From JAQVSV01 sp041667045 (GTDB taxonomy: Bacteria > Elusimicrobiota > Elusimicrobia > Elusimicrobiales > Elusimicrobiaceae): a stretch of 8,318 bases of DNA. This document shows, in pieces, positions 5,996-8,318 of this stretch. The stretch is taken from positions 1-8,318 of the forward strand of contig JBAYFS010000097.1 in assembly GCA_041667045.1 (NCBI GenBank). Reading direction: 5' to 3'. The translations under genes were made by a program, and so were the position numbers. The notes below the pieces were generated by a model. That model saw nothing but the letters and a program-made list of their open reading frames with translations, ran no database searches and had not been told where the DNA came from. How positions within the stretch are numbered: position 1 is the first letter of the stretch; every line of letters begins with the position of its first letter.

Positions 5996-6973
5996 GTTAG
6001 ATTTTGTGAGAAAATCGTCCAAATTGTCCGGCGCTTCCTCGTCTTTGCTCTCCGCGGCGTTTTTAATATACTTCAGCGGATTGACCGGCGTTCCGTCAAA
6101 CCAGACCTCATAGTGCAGATGAATCCCGGTCGAACGGCCCGTGGTGCCCATTTTTGCGATCATCTGCCCGCGCTGGACCCGGTCGCCTTCCTTAACCAGC
6201 AACTGCGTGGTGTGCCCGTAAAGGGTGGAGTACCCGAAACCGTGGTCAATAAGCACGGTCTGCCCGTATCCGTAGCCCCAGCCAGCGTGGCGGACAACTC
6301 CGTCAGCCGTTGCGTAAATGGGGGTTTCGGCCTCGCCGGACAAATCAATGCCCGAATGATACTCGCTTCGCGCGCGCCCGAACGGCGAAAGCCGGTAGCC
6401 GAAATGCGAAGCCAGCCTGCCCTTGCAGGGCGGAATGGACGGCGTGGCGCGGTAAACGTTCTTCTGGTTCGCTATGTACCACGTAATTTCCTGAAAGCTC
6501 GCGAGCATTGATTTGGATTCGCTTTTCATTTCGTCAATGTTCTTCTTGAAAAGGCTTTCGCTTATTTCCGACGCTTTCGTTTCAAGAATGGACTTGAAAC
6601 CCAGGCTGTCCTCATATTCCGACGGCTTGCCTTCTATTATGGCCGTTTTGCTGCCCATGCCCAGCACCTCACGCAGCTGCTGTTCCGTTTGGCGGGACAT
6701 GGTCAGGTATTTGCGCCCGTCTTCAATTTCACCGGCGATATAGGAAATCTTCGCGCGCAGAACCTTATTGTCGGCTTTGGTTATGTAATAATCCGCGTGT
6801 CTGCTGACGATAAAGCAGGCCCAGGAAGTAAACCCTGCCCACAGCAATAAAGCCGAAACAAGGAACGGCATCGAAAAGCTCATTTTCCATGAAGGCAGCG
6901 GCCCGTGGGGGATAACGAGGATGTCAACAGGCCGTTTCCAGCTTTTTTTTAGCGCGCTCCAAAGTTTGCCCAT
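5987..6973 (-). CDS. Membrane-anchored M23-family (LytM-type) peptidoglycan endopeptidase
   Basis: M23 metallopeptidases cut peptide crosslinks in peptidoglycan. This 328-residue protein has a cytoplasmic N-terminus (1-33) containing VDILVIPHGPLPSWK (16-30), one membrane segment (about 34-57), a helical, probably coiled-coil stretch (about 65-170) and a C-terminal M23 domain (about 183-303). The zinc-site motifs are complete: H206-x3-D210 in YHSGID, and H285-L-H287 in HLHYE, with a further active-site histidine H254 in LYGH. An active endopeptidase is therefore expected rather than a degenerate LytM activator. The tail (304-328) is acidic and disordered. A promoter lies directly upstream and no Shine-Dalgarno sequence precedes the ATG. 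A later in-frame ATG is unlikely, because residues 16-57 carry the anchor and a recognisable N-terminal motif. It is the first gene of the main cluster and abuts bactofilin. Confidence 0.94.
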   Translation of the reverse strand: MGKLWSALKKSWKRPVDILVIPHGPLPSWKMSFSMPFLVSALLLWAGFTSWACFIVSRHADYYITKADNKVLRAKISYIAGEIEDGRKYLTMSRQTEQQLREVLGMGSKTAIIEGKPSEYEDSLGFKSILETKASEISESLFKKNIDEMKSESKSMLASFQEITWYIANQKNVYRATPSIPPCKGRLASHFGYRLSPFGRARSEYHSGIDLSGEAETPIYATADGVVRHAGWGYGYGQTVLIDHGFGYSTLYGHTTQLLVKEGDRVQRGQMIAKMGTTGRSTGIHLHYEVWFDGTPVNPLKYIKNAAESKDEEAPDNLDDFLTKSNGG

Positions 6974-6981
6974 ACTATACT

Positions 6982-7010
6982 ATTCTATTATGGTTATAGA
7001 GCGAAGTCAA
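6982..7010 (-). promoter_or_regulatory. Sigma70-type promoter of the M23-bactofilin operon
   Basis: The minus strand has TTGACT (7010-7005), 17 bases, then TAGAAT (6987-6982): one mismatch each to TTGACA and TATAAT with ideal spacing. The -10 hexamer ends 8 bases before the M23 ATG (6973). Transcription should start at or within a base or two of the start codon. The A/T-rich stretch between (AGTATAGT) contains no ribosome binding site. The site lies in the 44-bp gap after the unknown membrane-protein gene, and no terminator is seen there, so read-through from upstream is also possible. Confidence 0.65.
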
Positions 7011-7017
7011 ATAGCTT

Positions 7018-7776
7018 TTATTCTTTCATGAAATCCGGATTGATGACGGGCATGTTTTCCTGCCTGGCCGGGGCATTGGAACTGGTTCCGGCGGCGGGTT
7101 TAACCGCGGACTGGATTGTTTTTATTCCCATTGCCTGCACTTTCCCGATTGATTTCAGCAGCTGCGGATCCGTGCTGACTTCCCGCATGAGCGCGGCGAA
7201 GTCCGGTTTTGTGGCGTGCTTGATGAACACCATGTTGACCATCGGATTGCTGAGCGCGAGGGCAATAGTCGCCGGATCGGGGTTCGACAGGTTTATGCCG
7301 GCTTTCTGCATGTCGGCCAGGAAAGCTTTGGCCGCCGGCCTGTTCTTATATTTCAGGAAGGCTTTGAAAATCTCATCCGAAGCGGCGCGCACGTCGTTTG
7401 CCTTGACCGGGGCTTTGGGCGCAGCCGGTTCCTCCGGCGCGTAATCCTGTTCTGTCCGGGTGTTGGTTATCAGCATGCGCGAGGCTGGAAATTGCACGGG
7501 ATCTTCCCTCGGCGTGGTGGTTGATGAAATGAAAATTCTGGCCGCGGACGCCCGTTCCGGTCTGCCGGCGAACTTGTTTTGCAGCTGCTTGCGCAGTTCG
7601 AAATACATGAAAACCGACAGGACCAGCGCGGCTGTGATCACCGCCACCAGGACAATAACCAGCACACTGGTGGGATTGGACGGTTTTCCTTCCGTTTCCT
7701 CTTTTTCCGGCTCGTTACCGGGGACGTAATAGACGACTTCCGTGTCCTGCACGGCCGGTTTTTTCCACTTATACAT
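7018..7776 (-). CDS. Single-pass membrane protein of unknown function
   Basis: I do not recognise a family for this 252-residue protein. It has a hydrophilic, acidic N-terminus (1-33), one strongly hydrophobic segment (about 37-58) and a basic stretch (RKQLQNKF, 62-69). A variable Ser/Thr/Pro/Ala-rich linker follows (about 72-128), then a compact predicted helical region (129-222) and a Pro/Ala/Asn-rich tail. The helical region includes ASDEIFKAFLKYKNRPAAKA (132-151) and the NPDPATIALALSNPMV segment (165-180). The layout suggests a type II membrane protein with its C-terminal domain in the periplasm, but the orientation is uncertain. The ATG lies 13 nt past the stop of the barstar-like gene, preceded by a weak GGGGAG about 5 nt upstream, so the two are probably cotranscribed. 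Coding is supported by composition, spacing and frame length, even without homology. Confidence 0.75.
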   Translation of the reverse strand: MYKWKKPAVQDTEVVYYVPGNEPEKEETEGKPSNPTSVLVIVLVAVITAALVLSVFMYFELRKQLQNKFAGRPERASAARIFISSTTTPREDPVQFPASRMLITNTRTEQDYAPEEPAAPKAPVKANDVRAASDEIFKAFLKYKNRPAAKAFLADMQKAGINLSNPDPATIALALSNPMVNMVFIKHATKPDFAALMREVSTDPQLLKSIGKVQAMGIKTIQSAVKPAAGTSSNAPARQENMPVINPDFMKE

Positions 7777-7789
7777 TAGGGCTCCCCGA

Positions 7790-8257
7790 TTAAAAAAGGA
7801 AAATAGCTTTTATGACGATACCCCGGAGTTCCAGCAGTGTTTTTGAGGCGTCTTCCAGAACTTTGAAAAAAGTCAGGAACGCGGCATACTCCGGACTGTT
7901 GATATCCGGGAAAAAAAACTGTCCCTTTTCCAGGAAAGCGTCAAGATTCACGCCGTCAATACTTATCTGCTCGGCATTAGTGAATAACAACACATAGCCG
8001 TCATCCGCGGGATCAAGCCAGTCCGGCATGTCGCTAAGGCAGTCGGCAAGCGCATCCCAGTTCTGCCCGAAATATTCCGGGAAAGAAAGTTCGGCTGCCA
8101 GCAGCGCGAGCAGCGATTCCTTGTCCACGACCGCCGAGCAGTCAATGTGCATAACATGATAAGAGAACGCCGCCTCTTCGATAGTCCTCGCAAGCGATTT
8201 CTCCGCGAACACTACGGCAGGTACTTCTTTGTTTGCAATTACTTTTTTTATCCCCAT
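7790..8257 (-). CDS. Barstar-family protein (predicted ribonuclease inhibitor fold)
   Basis: Barstar blocks the extracellular ribonuclease barnase; many bacteria carry homologues whose partners are unknown. The 155-residue protein contains the family's hallmark at 59-74, FPEYFGQNWDALADCL, which lines up with the barstar segment holding Y29, D35 and D39. The equivalents here are Y62, D68 and D72, so the inhibitory face is largely kept. The segment YVLLFTNAEQI (88-98) follows, with a C-terminal part (120-155) that fits the last strand and helix of the fold. It is longer than the classical roughly 90-residue barstar because of about 30 extra N-terminal residues and loop insertions. No ribonuclease gene is visible in the window. 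A -10-like TATAAT lies 11 nt upstream of the ATG, and AAAGG sits unusually close to the start. It is probably cotranscribed with the unknown membrane-protein gene that follows. Confidence 0.85.
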   Translation of the reverse strand: MGIKKVIANKEVPAVVFAEKSLARTIEEAAFSYHVMHIDCSAVVDKESLLALLAAELSFPEYFGQNWDALADCLSDMPDWLDPADDGYVLLFTNAEQISIDGVNLDAFLEKGQFFFPDINSPEYAAFLTFFKVLEDASKTLLELRGIVIKAIFLF

Positions 8258-8268
8258 ATCCTTTATAC

Positions 8269-8274
8269 ATTATA
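8269..8274 (-). promoter_or_regulatory. Possible -10 element of the barstar-like gene
   Basis: A perfect TATAAT on the minus strand lies directly after the U-tract of the upstream terminator and 11 nt before the ATG at 8257. No convincing -35 hexamer is found at 16-18 bp; that stretch falls in the terminator loop and stem. No TGN extension is present either. If used, the leader would be only about 3-5 nt. Confidence 0.35.
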
Positions 8275-8276
8275 AT

Positions 8277-8312
8277 AAAAAAGGACCGCCAGAAAAGCGC
8301 GGTCCTTTTTTT
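8277..8312 (-). terminator. Hairpin terminator of the gene upstream of the window
   Basis: The arms AAGGACCGC (8281-8289) and GCGGTCCTT (8299-8307) form a 9-bp stem with a 9-nt loop, extended by flanking A and T runs. On the minus strand the stem is followed by a U6 run (8282-8277), so it would end a transcript entering from the right. The T7 run at 8306-8312 lets it work on the plus strand as well. Confidence 0.75.
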
Positions 8313-8318
8313 GCTGAA

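Noticed and set aside
7018..8257. Barstar-like gene plus membrane protein read as a toxin-antitoxin pair
   Set aside because: The membrane protein has no RNase or toxin motifs, and a TM-anchored 252-residue protein does not resemble a barnase-type partner. The only support would be adjacency.
1..8318. CRISPR array, riboswitch, prophage or integrated element at the tRNA genes
   Set aside because: No regularly spaced repeats, no recognisable riboswitch core in the short intergenic gaps, no integrase, and no duplicated tRNA 3' end suggesting attachment sites were seen.

Overview
The window comes from the chromosome of a Gram-negative bacterium of moderate GC content. Envelope genes dominate it. 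The bactofilin/M23 pair, the PpiD-like periplasmic protein and the gene style would fit an uncultured lineage such as Elusimicrobiota. That placement is an impression from gene content, not something the sequence proves.

Every recognised gene lies on the minus strand, so transcription runs from high to low coordinates. At the right edge a hairpin terminator (about 8277-8312) separates an unseen upstream gene from a barstar-family protein (8257-7790). Fourteen bases later comes a single-pass membrane protein of unknown function (7776-7018). A 44-bp gap then carries a good sigma70-type promoter (TTGACT-17-TAGAAT). Its predicted start of transcription falls on or next to the ATG of the following gene, so that message may be leaderless.

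The main cluster then runs with almost no gaps: membrane-anchored M23 peptidase (6973-5987), bactofilin (5986-5567), PpiD-like SurA-N protein without a PPIase domain (5565-4864), PfkB-family sugar kinase (4848-3934), ABC ATPase (3930-3172), ABC-2-type permease (3172-1508) and membrane-anchored polysaccharide deacetylase (1505-555). Spacings range from a 1-base overlap to 15 bases, which suggests one operon with translational coupling. The M23/bactofilin pair points to local control of peptidoglycan by a cytoskeletal scaffold. The deacetylase and exporter suggest envelope-glycan modification or export. The kinase's link to these is unclear.

Downstream, still on the minus strand, a tRNA-Arg(CCG) and a tRNA-Tyr(GTA) follow their own extended -10 promoter and end at a strong hairpin terminator (221-251). 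Beyond it, at the left edge, is the 3' part of an IS200/IS605-type TnpA gene that looks truncated or decayed at its 5' end. No CRISPR array, rRNA or complete mobile element is visible. There is no gene-free stretch longer than 300 bases.
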